Shown here in pieces: positions 33,945 through 44,673 of a DNA stretch of 64,000 nt (the stretch's first letter is position 1; each line of letters begins with the position of its first letter). The DNA is from Ramlibacter terrae (GTDB lineage: Bacteria > Pseudomonadota > Gammaproteobacteria > Burkholderiales > Burkholderiaceae_C). A program made the translations under genes and the position numbers. The stretch is taken from the NCBI GenBank assembly GCA_013127575.1, contig CP053418.1, forward strand, positions 2,294,001 to 2,358,000, in the 5' to 3' direction. Below the pieces are notes generated by a model. The model was not told the origin of the DNA. It was given only the letters and a program-made list of their open reading frames with translations, and ran no database searches.

Positions 33945-34906
33945 ATGAGCCCGCCGCCCGCCCGCAGCGCGCGACTGGGCGCCATCGTCGACCGCGTGTT
34001 CGGCTGGGCCGCGCGCGCCGCGGCGCTGCTCACGCTGGCCCTGCTGGCCGGCATCCTCGTGTCGCTGCTGGTGGGCGCCGGCCCGCCATCTCCAAGTACG
34101 GCCTCGACTTCCTCACCAGCACCACACGGGACCCCGTCACCAACGAGTACGGCGGCCTGGTGATGATCTACGGCACGCTCGCCACGTCGCTGATCGCGCT
34201 GCTGATCGCGGTGCCTGTGAGCTTCGGCATCGCCGTGTTCCTGACCGAGCTGTCCCCGGCCTGGCTGAAGCAGCCGCTCGGCACCGCCATCGAACTCCTC
34301 GCCGCCGTGCCTTCCATCGTCTACGGCATGTGGGGCCTGCTGGTGTTCGGGCCGATCCTCGCGCGCTTCGTGCAGCAGCCGCTGCAGGGCGCGTTCGGCG
34401 ACGTGCCGCTGCTCGGAACCCTGTTCTCCGGCCCGCCGGTGGGCATCGGCATCCTGGCCGCCGGGATCATCCGGCGATCATGATCATCCCGTTCATCGCC
34501 GCCGTCATGCGCGACGTGTTCGACGTGACGCCGCCGATGCTCAAGGAGTCGGCCTATGCGCTCGGCTCCACCACCACGGGAGGTGGTGTACCGCGTGGTG
34601 CTGCCGTACACCAAGAGCGGCGTCATCGGCGGCATCATGCTGGGACTCGGCCGCGCGCTGGGCGAGACGATGGCGGTCACCTTCGTGATCGGCAACTTCA
34701 ACCAGCTCGATTCGCTGAGCCTGTTCACCGCCGCCAACAGCATCACCTCGGCGCTGGCCAACGAGTTCGCCGAAGCGGCGGACGGCCTGCACCAGGCCGC
34801 GCTGATCTACCTCGGGCTGGTCCTGTTCTTCATCACCTTCGTGGTGCTGTCGCTGTCCAAGCTGCTGCTGATGCGGCTGCGCCGCAACGAAGGGACCCGG
34901 GCATGA
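33945..34906 (+). CDS. pstC: Phosphate ABC transporter permease PstC, frame breaks
   Basis: One of two membrane subunits of the Pst phosphate importer. Six membrane segments are recognisable, with [35 protein letters not shown] and the permease loop [24 protein letters not shown] sequence ([12 protein letters not shown]). Breaks are near 34082, 34478 and 34580 (insertion). An in-frame error near 34125 turns an expected Trp codon into Arg (ACACGG for ACCTGG). About 320 residues. ATG 33945 is chosen; an upstream in-frame GTG at 33879 is possible. The stop overlaps pstA (ATGA). Confidence 0.93.
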
Positions 34907-35783
34907 GCACCGCCGCCCGCCTGATCAAGGCCGCCGCGACCAACGAGGAGCGCGAGCGCAAGTACCACGCGCGCAAGCGCGGCAACGCGGTCGCGCTCGC
35001 GCTGTCGCTCGCCGCGATGGCGTTCGGCGTGTTCTGGCTCGTGTGGATCCTCTGGGAGACCATCCGCCTCGGCTTCGCCGGCCTCACCGGGCCACGCTGA
35101 GCCAGATGACGCCGCCGCCGAACGAGGCCGGCGGCCTGCTCAACGCCATCTGGGGATCGTTCCTGATGGTGATGCTCGCCACCTGCGTCGGCACGCCCAT
35201 CGGCATCATGGCCGGCATCTACCGGCCGAGTACGACCCCAAGGGCTGGCTGGGCAACACCACGCGCTTCGTCAACGACATCCTGCTGTCGGCGCCTTCCA
35301 TCGTGATCGGCCTGTTCGTCTATGCCGTGGTGGTTTCGCGCTTCAAGCAGTTCTCGGGGCTGGCCGGCGCCATCTCGCTGGCGCTGATCGTGATCCCGGT
35401 CGTGATCCGCACCACCGAGAACATGCTCCTGCTGGTGCCGCCGGCGCTGCGCGAGGCGGCCTACGCGCTGGGCGCGCCGAAGTGGAAGGTGATCGGCTCC
35501 ATCACGCTGCGCGCGGCGCGGGCAGGCGTCGTCACCGGCGTGCTGCTGGCGCTGGCGCGCATCGCGGGCGAGACGGCGCCGCTGCTGTTCACGGCGCTGA
35601 ACAACCAGTTCTTCACCACCAACATGGGCGAGCCGATGGCGAGCCTGCCGGTGACCATCTTCAAGTTCGCCATGAGCCCCTACGAAAACTGGCAACAGCT
35701 CGCCCGGGCCGGCGTCTTCATCATCACCCGGCCGTCCTCGGCCTGAACATCTGGCGCGCGTGCTGACACGCAACCGGGCCTGA
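34903..35783 (+). CDS. pstA: Phosphate ABC transporter permease PstA, four frame breaks
   Basis: Second membrane subunit of the Pst importer. Visible are a basic N-terminus, [56 protein letters not shown] and the loop [24 protein letters not shown], which contacts PstB. Breaks near 35091, 35224, 35730 (all CCGG for CCTGG) and 35751 (ATCTGG for ATCCTGG). Repair gives 294 residues ending ARVLTRNRA at TGA 35781-35783, two bases before pstB. Confidence 0.93.
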
Positions 35784-35785
35784 CC

Positions 35786-36561
35786 ATGAGCACCATGACC
35801 GTCTCCGCCCCCGCCAAGCTGGCGGTGCGCAACCTGAACTTCTACTACGGGAAGTTCCACGCCCTGAAAGGCATCAACCTCGACATCCCCGAGAAGAAGG
35901 TCACCGCCTTCATCGGGCCGTCGGGCTGCGGCAAGTCGACGCTGCTGCGGACCTTCAACCGCATGTACGAGCTGTACCCCGACCAGCGCGCCGAAGGCGA
36001 GATCGTCCTCGACGGCGAGAACCTGCTGACGTCGAAGAAGGACGTGGCGCTGATCCGCGCCAAGGTCGGCATGGTGTTCCAGAAGCCGACGCCGTTCCCG
36101 ATGTCGATCTACGACAACATCGCGTTCGGCGTGCGGCTGTTCGAGTCGCTCGGCGAGGCCGACATGGACGACCGCGTCGAATGGGCGCTGCGCCGCGCGG
36201 CCCTGTGGAACGAGGTGAAGGACAAGCTGCAGCAAAGCGGCGCCGGGCCTCTCCGGCGGCCAGCAGCAGCGCCTGTGCATCGCGCGCGGCATCGCCATCC
36301 AGCCCGAAGTGCTGCTGCTCGACGAGCCTTGCTCCGCGCTCGACCCGATCTCCACCGGCAAGATCGAGGAGCTGATCGGCGAGCTGAAGAACGACCACAC
36401 GGTGGTGATCGTCACGCACAACATGCAGCAGGCCGCGCGCGTGTCCGACTACACCGCGTACATGTACCGGGCGACTGGTGGAAGTCGGCGAGACCGAGCA
36501 GATCTTCTTCAAGCCGCGCCGCCAGGAGACCGAGGACTACATCACCGGCCGCTTCGGCTGA
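35786..36561 (+). CDS. pstB: Phosphate ABC transporter ATPase PstB, frame breaks
   Basis: Cytoplasmic ATPase of the Pst importer. Walker [19 protein letters not shown], the Q-loop [17 protein letters not shown], the [16 protein letters not shown] signature (restored at the break), Walker [13 protein letters not shown] and the His switch [10 protein letters not shown] are all visible. Breaks lie near 36246 (insertion), 36468 (TACCGGG for TACCTGGG) and 36475 (GACTGG for GACCTGG). About 258 residues. phoU follows after 10 bases. Confidence 0.95.
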
Positions 36562-36571
36562 AGGAAACGAG

Positions 36572-37276
36572 ATGGCCGACAAGCACCTCTCCACCCAGTT
36601 CGACAGCGACCTGAACGCGCTCTCCTCGCGCGTGATGGAGCTCGGCGGGCTGGTCGAATCCCAGATCCGGCAGGCCGTCTACGCGCTCGCCCACTTCAAC
36701 GAGGAAGCCGCGGCGCAGGTGATCGCCACCGAGGCGCGCGTCAACGCGATGGAAGTCGAGATCGACCGCGACCTGTCGTCGGTGATCGCGCGGCGCCAGC
36801 CGACCGCGCGCGACCTGCGCCTGCTGATGGCGATCTCCAAAACCACCGCCAACCTCGAGCGCGTGGGCGACGAGGCCGAGCGCATCGCCCGCATGGTGCG
36901 CTCCATCATCGGCAAGAGCGGCCACGGCCGCACGCTGCCGGCCACCGAGCTGAGCGTGGCGAGCGAACTGGCCTCGGGCCAGCTGCGCAAGGCGCTCGAC
37001 GCCTTCGCCCGCCTCGACACGACGGCCGCCGTCGCCATCCTGAAAGGCGACGACCTGCTGGACCAGGAGTTCGACGGTTTCGTGCGCAAGCTCATCACCT
37101 ACATGATGGAAGATCCGCGCGCGATCTCGCCCAGCCTCGACCTGCTGTTCGTCGCCAAGGCCATCGAGCGCATCGGCGACCATGCCAAGAACATCGCCGA
37201 GTTCATCATCTACGTCGTCAAGGGCGCCGACGTGCGCCACAGCTCGATGGAAAACATCGAATCCGCGATCCGCTAG
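36572..37276 (+). CDS. phoU: Phosphate signalling regulator PhoU
   Basis: PhoU couples Pst transporter status to PhoR, keeping the regulon off when phosphate is ample. The 234-residue frame is intact, with the two related three-helix bundles marked by [17 protein letters not shown] and [24 protein letters not shown] motifs (here [20 protein letters not shown]), which bind metals in this family. An intact CCAGG lies in the DQEF codons. It sits between pstB and phoB, as usual. Confidence 0.97.
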   Translation: MADKHLSTQFDSDLNALSSRVMELGGLVESQIRQAVYALAHFNEEAAAQVIATEARVNAMEVEIDRDLSSVIARRQPTARDLRLLMAISKTTANLERVGDEAERIARMVRSIIGKSGHGRTLPATELSVASELASGQLRKALDAFARLDTTAAVAILKGDDLLDQEFDGFVRKLITYMMEDPRAISPSLDLLFVAKAIERIGDHAKNIAEFIIYVVKGADVRHSSMENIESAIR

Positions 37277-37283
37277 CCTTTCC

Positions 37284-37986
37284 ATGAAGAACCAGCCCCG
37301 CATCCTGATCGTCGAAGACGAACCCGCCATCGCCGAACTCGTCGCCGTGAACCTGCGCCACAACGGCCTCTCGCCGGTGTGGGCCGAGGACGGCGAATCG
37401 GCGCAGCGCGAGATCGACGCGGTGCTGCCCGACGCGATCCTGCTCGACTGGATGCTCCCCGGCCAGAGCGGCTGGTGCTGGCGCGCCGCTGGCGCGCCGA
37501 TGCCCGCACCAAGTCGATCCCGATCCTGATGCTCACCGCGCGCGGCGACGAACCCGACAAGGTCTCGGGCCTCGATGCCGGTGCCGACGACTACATCACC
37601 AAGCCGTTCTCCACGCAGGAGCTGCTGGCCCGCATCCGCGCCGTGCTGCGCCGGCGCGCGCCCGAGAAGGCGGAAGAGAGCGTGACCGTCGCCGGGCTCA
37701 CGCTCGACGCCGCGCAGCACCGGGTGAGCTTCGGGGCCGGCCGCTGAAGGTCGGCCCGACCGAGTTCAAGCTGCTGAACTACCTCATGACGCACCCGGAG
37801 CGCGTCCACAGCCGCCAGCAACTGCTGGACAAGGTGTGGGGCGACCACGTGTTCATCGAGGAGCGCACGGTCGACGTGCACGTCAAGCGGCTGCGCGAGT
37901 CGCTCGGCGCCGCCGGCGTGCTGGTGGAGACGGTGCGCGGCGCGGGCTACCGCATCACGGGCCAGCCGGCCGCCAGCGCCGCCTGA
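37284..37986 (+). CDS. phoB: Phosphate regulon response regulator PhoB, two frame breaks
   Basis: PhoB is the OmpR-family activator of phosphate-starvation genes. The receiver has [19 protein letters not shown], the phospho-acceptor in [21 protein letters not shown] (switch Thr) and DYITKPFS (Lys). The winged-helix domain has [20 protein letters not shown] and [16 protein letters not shown]. Breaks are near 37472 (GGCTGG for GGCCTGG) and 37740 (GGCCGG, one base short). About 234 residues. It presumably binds the 11-bp repeats noted upstream of pstS and phoX. Confidence 0.95.
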
Positions 37987-37999
37987 TGCGGGCACGTCC

Positions 38000-39352
38000 A
38001 TGACGGCGCGCCTGCTGTCGTTCCCTGGCCTGTCTTGCGGCCGGCGGCGTGGTCGGCTGGTGGGCCGGCCACGGGCAGGGCGTGGCGCTCGGCGCGCTTG
38101 CCGGCGCCGTGGCCTGGTTCGCCGTGGAGTCGCTGCGCGCCCTGCGCGTGCTGCGCTGGCTGCGGCATGGCGACTTCGCCCGGCTGCCCGGCGTCGGTGG
38201 CGCCTGGCGGGACGCGGCCGACCGCATGCGCCGCGCCGTGGGCTTGCGCGAGAAGCGCGCGGCGGAAGCCGAACGCCAGCTCGACGACTTCCGCTCCGCC
38301 ATCCGCGGCTCGCCCAACGGCGTGGTGCTGCTCGATGCGCAGGGCCGCATCGAATGGTGCAACGACACGGCGGCGGCGCAGCTCGGGCTCGACCCGCAGC
38401 GCGACCTCCTGCAGCACTGGGCAACCCTGGTGCGCGACCCCGACTTCACCGCGTTCTACGGCAGCCGCGACTACGACCGCGATGTCGTGGTGAGCAGCCC
38501 GGCCAGTCCCGCGGGCCGGCCGCTGCGTCTCGCCTTGCGCCTGCATCCGTACGGCGAGGGCCGGCTGCTGCTGCTCTCGCGCGACGTGACGGCGATGGAG
38601 CAGGCCGACACCATGCGGCGCGACTTCGTGGCCAACGTCTCGCACGAGATCCGCACGCCCCTGACGGTGCTGGCCGGCTTCGTCGAAACGATGCAGAGCC
38701 GGACCTGCCGGCGGCCGAACGCACGCGCTACCTGCAGATGATGGCGCAGCAGGCGCACCGCATGCAGATGCTGGTGAACGACCTGCTGACGCTGTCGCGG
38801 CTGGAGGGCAGCCCGCTGCCCGGCACCGGCGACTGGCTGCCGGCGGAGCACCTGCTGGCGCAGGCGCGCGAAGACGGCGAGCAGCTGGCCGCGAGCCTCG
38901 GCAAGAAGCTCGCGCTGCGCGTCCTGCCCGCGCCGGATGCGGCCATCGCGGGCGCGCCGGTGGAGCTGCAAAGCGCGCTGTCCAACCCGGTCGGCAACGC
39001 GGTGCGCTACACGCCCGCGGGCGGCAGCATCGAGGTGGATGCGCGGCTGCTGCCGGCGGGGCGGCTCGCTTTCGACGTGCGCGATACCGGGCCGGGCATC
39101 GCCGCCGAACACATCCCGCGCCTGACGGAGCGGTTCTACCGCGTCGACCGCAGCCGCTCGCGCGAAACCGGCGGCACCGGCCTCGGGCTGGCGATCGTCA
39201 AGCACGTGGTGCAGCGCCACGGCGGCGAACTGCGCATCGAAAGCGCGCCGGGCGCGGGCTCGACCTTCGCCATCGAGCTGCCGGCCAGCCGCGTGCGCGT
39301 CACGCCGGCCGGTACGCCCGCACGGCCCGCCACAGAATCAGCGGCAGGATGA
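38000..39352 (+). CDS. phoR: Phosphate regulon sensor kinase PhoR, two frame breaks
   Basis: PhoR is the membrane histidine kinase partner of PhoB. There is a hydrophobic N-terminal region, a PAS-like domain (IRGSPNGVVLLDAQGRIEWCN), the phospho-His box FVANVSHEIRTPLTVLAGF, then ATPase motifs NAVRYTP, VRDTGPGIA and GTGLGLAIVKH. Breaks are near 38026 (CCCTGG for CCTGG) and 38702 (GAGCCGG for GAGCCTGG). AACCCGGTC at 38984-38992 probably should be AACCTGGTC (SNLVGNAV), an in-frame error. About 450 residues. The 3' end overlaps the convergent MATE gene by 53 bases. Confidence 0.94.
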   Translation: MTARLLSFPGLSCGRRRGRLVGRPRAGRGARRACRRRGLVRRGVAARPARAALAAAWRLRPAARRRWRLAGRGRPHAPRRGLAREARGGSRTPARRLPLRHPRLAQRRGAARCAGPHRMVQRHGGGAARARPAARPPAALGNPGARPRLHRVLRQPRLRPRCRGEQPGQSRGPAAASRLAPASVRRGPAAAALARRDGDGAGRHHAARLRGQRLARDPHAPDGAGRLRRNDAEPDLPAAERTRYLQMMAQQAHRMQMLVNDLLTLSRLEGSPLPGTGDWLPAEHLLAQAREDGEQLAASLGKKLALRVLPAPDAAIAGAPVELQSALSNPVGNAVRYTPAGGSIEVDARLLPAGRLAFDVRDTGPGIAAEHIPRLTERFYRVDRSRSRETGGTGLGLAIVKHVVQRHGGELRIESAPGAGSTFAIELPASRVRVTPAGTPARPATESAAG

Positions 39353-40642
39353 TGGCGAGCAGGCCCAGCGCGAAGCTGCTGGCCAGCCAGAAGGCCGCCG
39401 GCGTGTTCTGCGCCGGCCGGGGACCGAGTCCGCGGTAGGCGAGCAGGTAGCCGCCGACCACGCCCACGCCCCACAGCAGCACGCAGTACGCCACCAGCGG
39501 CGCGACGGCGACGCGGTAGCAGCGCAGCACGAACACGCACAGCGCCTGCGTCGCGTCGCCCGGTGGTAGACCGCTACCCATCCGAGCAGGCCGGCGGCGA
39601 CGGCGGCGACTGGCGGTCCGACGAATACATCGCCGCCAGTCCGTCGCGCGCCACCAGCATCGTCGCGGCCAGCAGCAGCGCGGCGCCGAGCGCCATGCGG
39701 AAGCCGGTGCGGATGGCCGCGCGGGCCTTCTTCTCGTCGCCGGCGCCGAGCCAGTAGCTCACGCGCGCACTCGTGGCGATGGCGAGCGACAGCGGCGTCA
39801 TGTACAGCACTGCGGCAAGGTTCGATGCCACCGGTGGGCGGCCGCGGCGAGCGTGCCTTGCCGCGCGATGAACAGCGACATCAGCGTGAACGAGGTGACC
39901 TCCACCATGATCGCGAGGCCGGCCGGGATGCCGAGCCGCGCGAACTGGCCGATGGCGTGCCAGTCGGGCCGCTCGATCGGGCGCCAGATCGCGTACGGCT
40001 GGTACAGCGCGTCGGTGCGCACCAGCCACAGCGCCAGCCCGACGAACAGGTAGTTGACGGCCACCGTGGCCCGGGCGCAGCCGACCGCGCCCATGGGCGC
40101 CACGCCGAGGCCGCCGAACACGAACCAGATGGTCAGCGGCACCTTCACCGCCAGCGACGCGAGCTGCAGCCACGTGACAAGCTGCGGCTTGCCCGAGCTC
40201 TGGTTGAGCGTGCTGTACATGCGGAACAGCAGCGCCGGCGGCAGCGCGAGCGCCAGCACGCCGAGGTACTGCCGCACGTCCGCCTGCAGCGCCTCGGGCA
40301 CTTCCGTCGATTGCAGCAGCGCCCCGGGAAACAGCAGGCCGACCACGCCCGCCACCGCGGCAAGCACGGCGAGGTACAGCGCCTGCCGGACCGAGCGCCC
40401 GAGTTCGGGCCTGCGGCCCGCGCCGTGCAGTTCGGCCCGGTGGGCAGCAGTGCCTGCAGCACGCCCATCAGCGCGACGAACACGGTGATGTAGACCGCCG
40501 CGCCGACCGACAGCGCGGCCAAGGCCTCCTGCGAGAAGCGGCCTGCCACGATGGTGTCGGTGACGCCGAAGGCCATCGTGGCGAGTTGCCCCGCGAGGAC
40601 GGTTCCGGCGTGCCGCGCGATGATGCCGCGCTCGGTGCTCAC
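39300..40642 (-). CDS. MATE-family multidrug efflux transporter (NorM-like), four frame breaks
   Basis: MATE proteins export cationic drugs in exchange for Na+ or H+. GTG 40642 starts STERGIIARHAGTVLAGQLATMAFGVTDTIVAGRF, of which LAGQLATMAFGVTDTI is typical. Twelve hydrophobic segments can be traced, with PLSLAIATSARVSYWLGAG in the second half as the family marker. Breaks are near 40438, 39834 (CCGG for CCAGG), 39624 (CCAG for CCAGG) and 39556. About 448 residues. The start overlaps the upstream glycosyltransferase stop (GTGA), so the two are coupled, perhaps functionally. Confidence 0.88.
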
Positions 40643-42319
40643 TCGTTCTTCCGGTACAGCAGCAGGTTGTCGCGGGCGTCGGTCGGCCGGCGCAGCGACG
40701 CGGCGAGCGACCACTGGCGCTTCTCCAGCAGCAGCGGCATCGAAGCTTCCAGGTCCTGCGTGGCCGCCAGCCGGGGGCAGGCATGGGGCAGGCTCGCCCG
40801 GCGCACGTCCAGACCGCCGTGGAAGCGCAGCGCCGCGATCTGCGCGCGCGTGAGGCCGACCACCTCGACGCAGCCGGGCTTGTCCATCTGCAGCACCGTG
40901 GTGCGCACCACGGGCGCGTAGCTGCGCGCGTAGTCCAGTACCGGCAGCCACAGCGTCATCACCAGCAGCCAGCCCAGCGCGGCGCCGCCGGCGGGCAGCA
41001 CCAGGCTTTTCCAGATCGCGTCGCGGTTGCGCTTGGTGCGCCAGCGCACCAGCCACAGCCACGCCGCCGTGGCCGCCACCGCGACGGCGAACGCGAACAG
41101 CGAGAACGAGGGCACGTAGCCGGCGGCGAGTTTCGCGACGTTGGCGGCGGGCTTGGCCGGCACGCCGGTCTGCATCGAAATCCAGATCACCCAGATCACC
41201 AGCGCGCATCCGCTGAAGAACAGCAGCGTGAACCAGTCGATCAGCGCCAGCACGCTGCGGCGAAAGGTCGGCAACGCGAAAGCCGCCAGCGTGGCGAGTG
41301 CCGGCAGGCCCAGCAGCAGGGCGCGGTCGGGGTTGGGCGCCGGGACGGTCGTGGTGAGCGAGACCGCGGCGAACCACAGCGGCAGGGCGACGTGGCGCTG
41401 CCGCAGCTGGCGCCGCCAGCGCCACACGGTCCAGGCCGCCAGTGGCCATGCCGGCCACGTGAACCACGCGACCAGCCGGCCGACCGACTTCCAGTTGCGT
41501 CCGGGCCCCGCCACGGGTTCCAGCCGCCAGTGCCGGTGTCGAAAGCGGCGGCGACCGCCGCCGCGGCCACGGCGATCAGCACGATCAGGATGGCACCGCG
41601 CGCGCCGCGGCGCTCGGTCGCGGCGTCGGCCGGCAGGTCGCGGAAGTGGATCCACGCGCCGCCGAAAGCGAACAGCACGCCCATCGCGGGCGCGCCGCTC
41701 AGCGCCGGCCGACCAGGCCCACGGCGAGGCTGATCACCGGCGCCACCAGCCGGTACGGCAAGGCGGCGATGCCATGGAAGGCGAGGGCGGTGAACCCCAG
41801 CTGCGCCAGCGAGGGCGTGGTCTCGTGCGACAGCTGCGCCAGGCCGAAGCAGGCGACGAGCGCGAGCAGCCCGGCGTCGGCCAGTGCGCGCGCGTAGTCG
41901 GTGGGCAGGGCTTCGCCGCCGAAGGCGAAGGGCACCGGCTGCGCGTGCGGCGTGCGGGCGAGGTAATAGACGCCGTACCGGTGGCCACCAGCGTGAGCAC
42001 GAGCAGGCCGATGAAGGGCAGGCGCGCGGCGAAGTCGGGGGCGATCCGGAGGGCGCCAGCTGCATGGCCCACGCGCCCAGCCAGTAGGGCAGCAGCGCGT
42101 CGAACTCCGGCGGGTGGCCCACGAGGAAGGGTTCGAGCCAGCCGGTGCGGCCCCGGGCCAGTTCGAGCATGAAGCCGAACGCCGTGATGTCCGCGTTCTT
42201 CCGGGCTCGCGCGCCACGAAGCCGGGCAGCACGTACGCGGCGCAGAACAGCAGCAGCGCCAGCCGCGGCAGGCGCCGCACGGCGCTCTGGGTGACGATGG
42301 CGGGAGTGGTCTGGTTCAC
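40639..42319 (-). CDS. ArnT-like membrane glycosyltransferase (PMT/GT39-83 family), five frame breaks
   Basis: A polytopic enzyme of the family that transfers sugars from polyprenyl phosphates, including ArnT, which decorates lipid A. The N-terminus from GTG 42319 reads LALLLFCAAYVLPGF and then, once repaired, the acidic REPWKNADI loop. This matches the catalytic first periplasmic loop of the family. Many membrane segments and a soluble C-terminal domain (RAQIAALRFHGGLDVRRA) follow. Breaks are near 42200, 42047, 41980, 41701 (CCGG for CCTGG) and 41527 (CACTGG for CACCTGG). About 561 residues. The sugar and acceptor are unknown. Confidence 0.82.
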
Positions 42320-42346
42320 GCGGGCGAGTTTGTCACAGGCAACAAA

Positions 42347-42368
42347 AAGGCAGCTCGCGAGCTGCCTT
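42347..42368 (-). terminator. Rho-independent terminator after rpmE
   Basis: AAGGCAGCTCG/CGAGCTGCCTT is a perfect 22-base palindrome followed on the minus strand by TTTGTTGCC. It lies 19 bases past the rpmE stop and 28 bases before the glycosyltransferase start, so it separates the two transcripts. Confidence 0.85.
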
Positions 42369-42387
42369 CTTCGGGAGACGTCGGATC

Positions 42388-42650
42388 TCAGGACTTCGCG
42401 GCGCCGGGCTTGCCGAACTTCTTGAAGAACTTGTCCACGCGGCCGCCCATGTCGTTCACCGACTTCTGGGTGCCCGTGTAGAACGGGTGCGACTCGCTGG
42501 AGGTGTCCAGCTTGTACAGCGGCAGTTCGCGGCCGTCTTCCAGCGTGATCTTGTCGCGGGCGGCGACGCACGAACGCGTGACGAACTGGAAACCGTTCGA
42601 CAGGTCTGGAAGACCACGTCGCGGTAGTTGGGGTGAATGCCTTCTTTCAT
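42388..42650 (-). CDS. rpmE2: 50S ribosomal protein L31 type B, one frame break
   Basis: L31 bridges the large and small ribosomal subunits. [14 protein letters not shown] is the type-B N-terminus and lacks the zinc-binding Cys set of type [17 protein letters not shown] and [20 protein letters not shown] follow. A break near 42608 (CCAGAC for CCAGGAC) is repaired to 87 residues ending KPGAAKS. It has its own terminator downstream and an inverted-repeat element upstream, between it and rho. Confidence 0.94.
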
Positions 42651-42755
42651 GATCTTCCTTGGGTCGGCCCGGCAGCCGCGCCGGGACATCTGGCGTACTT
42701 TCCGGAAAAGCCTGCGATTATAGCGCGAGGCTGAAGGGGCCCGGGGGCCAGAAGT

Positions 42756-42864
42756 CTTTGAACGCAGAGGGCGCGGAGGGTTCGCAGAAGACGCAGAAGC
42801 AATTCCAGAGCAGACCTGTCTTTTCTGCGATTTCTGCGCGTTCTCTGCGCCCTCTGCGTTCAAG
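42756..42864. repeat. Long imperfect inverted repeat built from CGCAGA units
   Basis: The left arm (42756-42799) starts CTTTGAACGCAGAGGGCGCG; the right arm (42820-42864) is its near reverse complement and ends CTCTGCGTTCAAG. Both arms are themselves made of CGCAGA/TCTGCG units. The element could form a hairpin of over 40 pairs. It lies between rho and rpmE, both on the minus strand, so it may process or terminate rho mRNA. Confidence 0.75.
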
Positions 42865-42892
42865 GGATCCGCTCCCGAATCCGCTCCCGCCT

Positions 42893-44162
42893 TCAGCCGC
42901 CCCGACGCATCATGTCGAAGAACTCGACGTTGGTCTTGGTGGCCTTCATCGACTTGAGCACCATTTCCATCGCCTCGATCTCGTCCATGTTGTACATGAA
43001 CTGGCGCAGGATGCGGGTCTTCTGCAGGATCTCGGGGGCCAGCAGCAGTTCCTCGCGGCGCGTGCCGGAGCGGTTGAGCTGGATCGAGGGGAACACGCGC
43101 TTTTCGTACAGGCGGCGGTCGAGGTGCAGTTCGCAGTTGCCGGTGCCCTTGAACTCCTCGAAGATCACTTCGTCCATGCGCGAGCCGGTGTCGACCAGCG
43201 CCGTGGCGATGATGGTCAGCGAACCGCCTTCTTCGACATTGCGGGCCGCGCCAGGAAGCGCTTCGGGCGCTGCAGCGCATTGGAGTCGACGCCGCCGGTG
43301 AGCACCTTGCCCGACGAGGGCACGACGTTGTTGTAGGCGCGGGCCAGGCGGGTGATCGAGTCGAGCAGGATCACCACGTCCTTCTTCAGTTCGACCAGGC
43401 GCTTGGCGCGCTCGATCACCATTTCGGCCACGTGCACATGGCGGGCGGCCGGCTCGTCGAAGGTCGAAGCGATCACTTCGGCCTTGACCGAGCGCTGCAT
43501 GTCGGTCACTTCTTCCGGGCGCTCGTCGACCAGCAGGACCATCATGTGGACGTCCGGGTGGTTGGCGGCGATGGCGTGCGCGATGTGCTGCATCATCACC
43601 GTCTTGCCGCTCTTGGGCGGCGCGACGATCAGCGCGCGCTGGCCGCGGCCGATGGGGGCGATGATGTCGATGACGCGGCCCGTGATGTTCTCTTCGCTCT
43701 TGGCGCCGGCGCCGTCACGTTCGAGGCGCATCTGTTCCCGGGGAACAGCGGCGTCAGGTTCTCGAACATGATCTTGTGCTTGTTGTCCTCGGGCAGCCCG
43801 CCGTTGACCTTGTCGAGCTTGGTCAGCGCGAAGTAGCGCTCGCCGTCCTTGGGCGTGCGCACCTCGCCTTCGATCATGTCGCCGGTGTGCAGGTTGAAGC
43901 GGCGCACCTGCGACGGCGAGATGTAGATGTCGTCGGTGCTGGCGGTGTAGCTCGTGTCGGGGCTGCGCAGGAAACCGAAGCCGTCGGGCAGGATTTCCAG
44001 CACGCCGTCGGCGAACACCTGTTCGCCGGCGCGGGCGCGCTTCTTGATGATCGCGAACATCAGCTCCTGCTTGCGCATCCGGCCTACGTTCTCGATTTCG
44101 AGCTCTTCGGCTTGCTTGGAGACTTCGGAGACGTGCAACGCCTTGAGTTCGTTCAGGTGCAT
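42893..44162 (-). CDS. rho: Transcription termination factor Rho, two frame breaks
   Basis: Rho is the hexameric RNA helicase that ends transcription. The N-terminal RNA-binding domain has [20 protein letters not shown] and [16 protein letters not shown]. The ATPase has [20 protein letters not shown] (Walker A), [13 protein letters not shown] and [16 protein letters not shown] (Walker B), and the C-terminus ends FDMMRRGG. Breaks are near 43739 (CCCGGG, one base short) and 43251 (CCTGGCG for CCTGGGCG). About 423 residues. trxA lies upstream on the same strand, a common pairing. Confidence 0.96.
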
Positions 44163-44280
44163 GGAATTGTCCCGGGCGCGGGAGTTCTTGGGAATCTAGG
44201 GGAGGTTGGTGCGGGGCGAGAGCTGCCCCGGCGAACCGGAAATTCGAACTGGCCGCTTGCGTAGGCGGATCAGCGATTGG

Positions 44281-44335
44281 GCGGATTATGCAGCAAAACA
44301 ATCCGCGTGGGGAACCGGGCGCCGCGGGCGCCCGG
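44281..44335 (-). terminator. Two hairpins between trxA and rho
   Basis: Downstream of trxA, CCGGGCGC (44315-44322) pairs with GCGCCCGG (44328-44335). Next, GCGGATT (44281-44287) pairs with AATCCGC (44300-44306) around a loop containing a TTTT on the minus strand. Either could terminate trxA. The remaining 118 bases before rho hold no ORF and may be the rho leader. Confidence 0.5.
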
Positions 44336-44340
44336 GGACT

Positions 44341-44673
44341 TCAGGCCAGCTGCTGGTCGATGAAGGCGGTGAGCTGCGCCTTGCTCATGGCGCCCACCTT
44401 GGTGGCGGCGAGCTGGCCGCCCTTGAACAGCATCAGGGTGGGAATGCCGCGGATGCCGAATTTGGCGGGAATGTCACGGTTCTCGTCGACATTCATCTTG
44501 GCGATCTGCAGCTTGTCCTTGTACGACTGGGATACTTCGTCGAGGATGGGCGCGATCATCTTGCACGGGCCGCACCATTCCGCCCAGTAGTCCACCAGCA
44601 CCGGCTTGTCGGCCTGCAGGACGTCGGATTCGAACGATGCGTCGGAGATGTGCTTGATCAGGTCGCTGGCCAT
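44341..44673 (-). CDS. trxA: Thioredoxin 1
   Basis: TrxA is the general cytoplasmic disulfide reductase. The 110-residue frame is intact, with [20 protein letters not shown] carrying the WCGPC active site, cis-Pro in [14 protein letters not shown], and a C-terminal helix. The start [14 protein letters not shown] fits the family; longer upstream reading frames lack homology. It precedes rho and is divergent from the sensor kinase gene 171 bases away, a gap in which I see no clear promoter. Confidence 0.97.
   Translation of the reverse strand: MASDLIKHISDASFESDVLQADKPVLVDYWAEWCGPCKMIAPILDEVSQSYKDKLQIAKMNVDENRDIPAKFGIRGIPTLMLFKGGQLAATKVGAMSKAQLTAFIDQQLA

Noticed and set aside
44200-44310. Possible tRNA in the trxA-rho gap (TTCGAA with nearby GGTTCG)
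   Set aside because: No cloverleaf, anticodon arm or paired acceptor ends could be drawn around these short matches.
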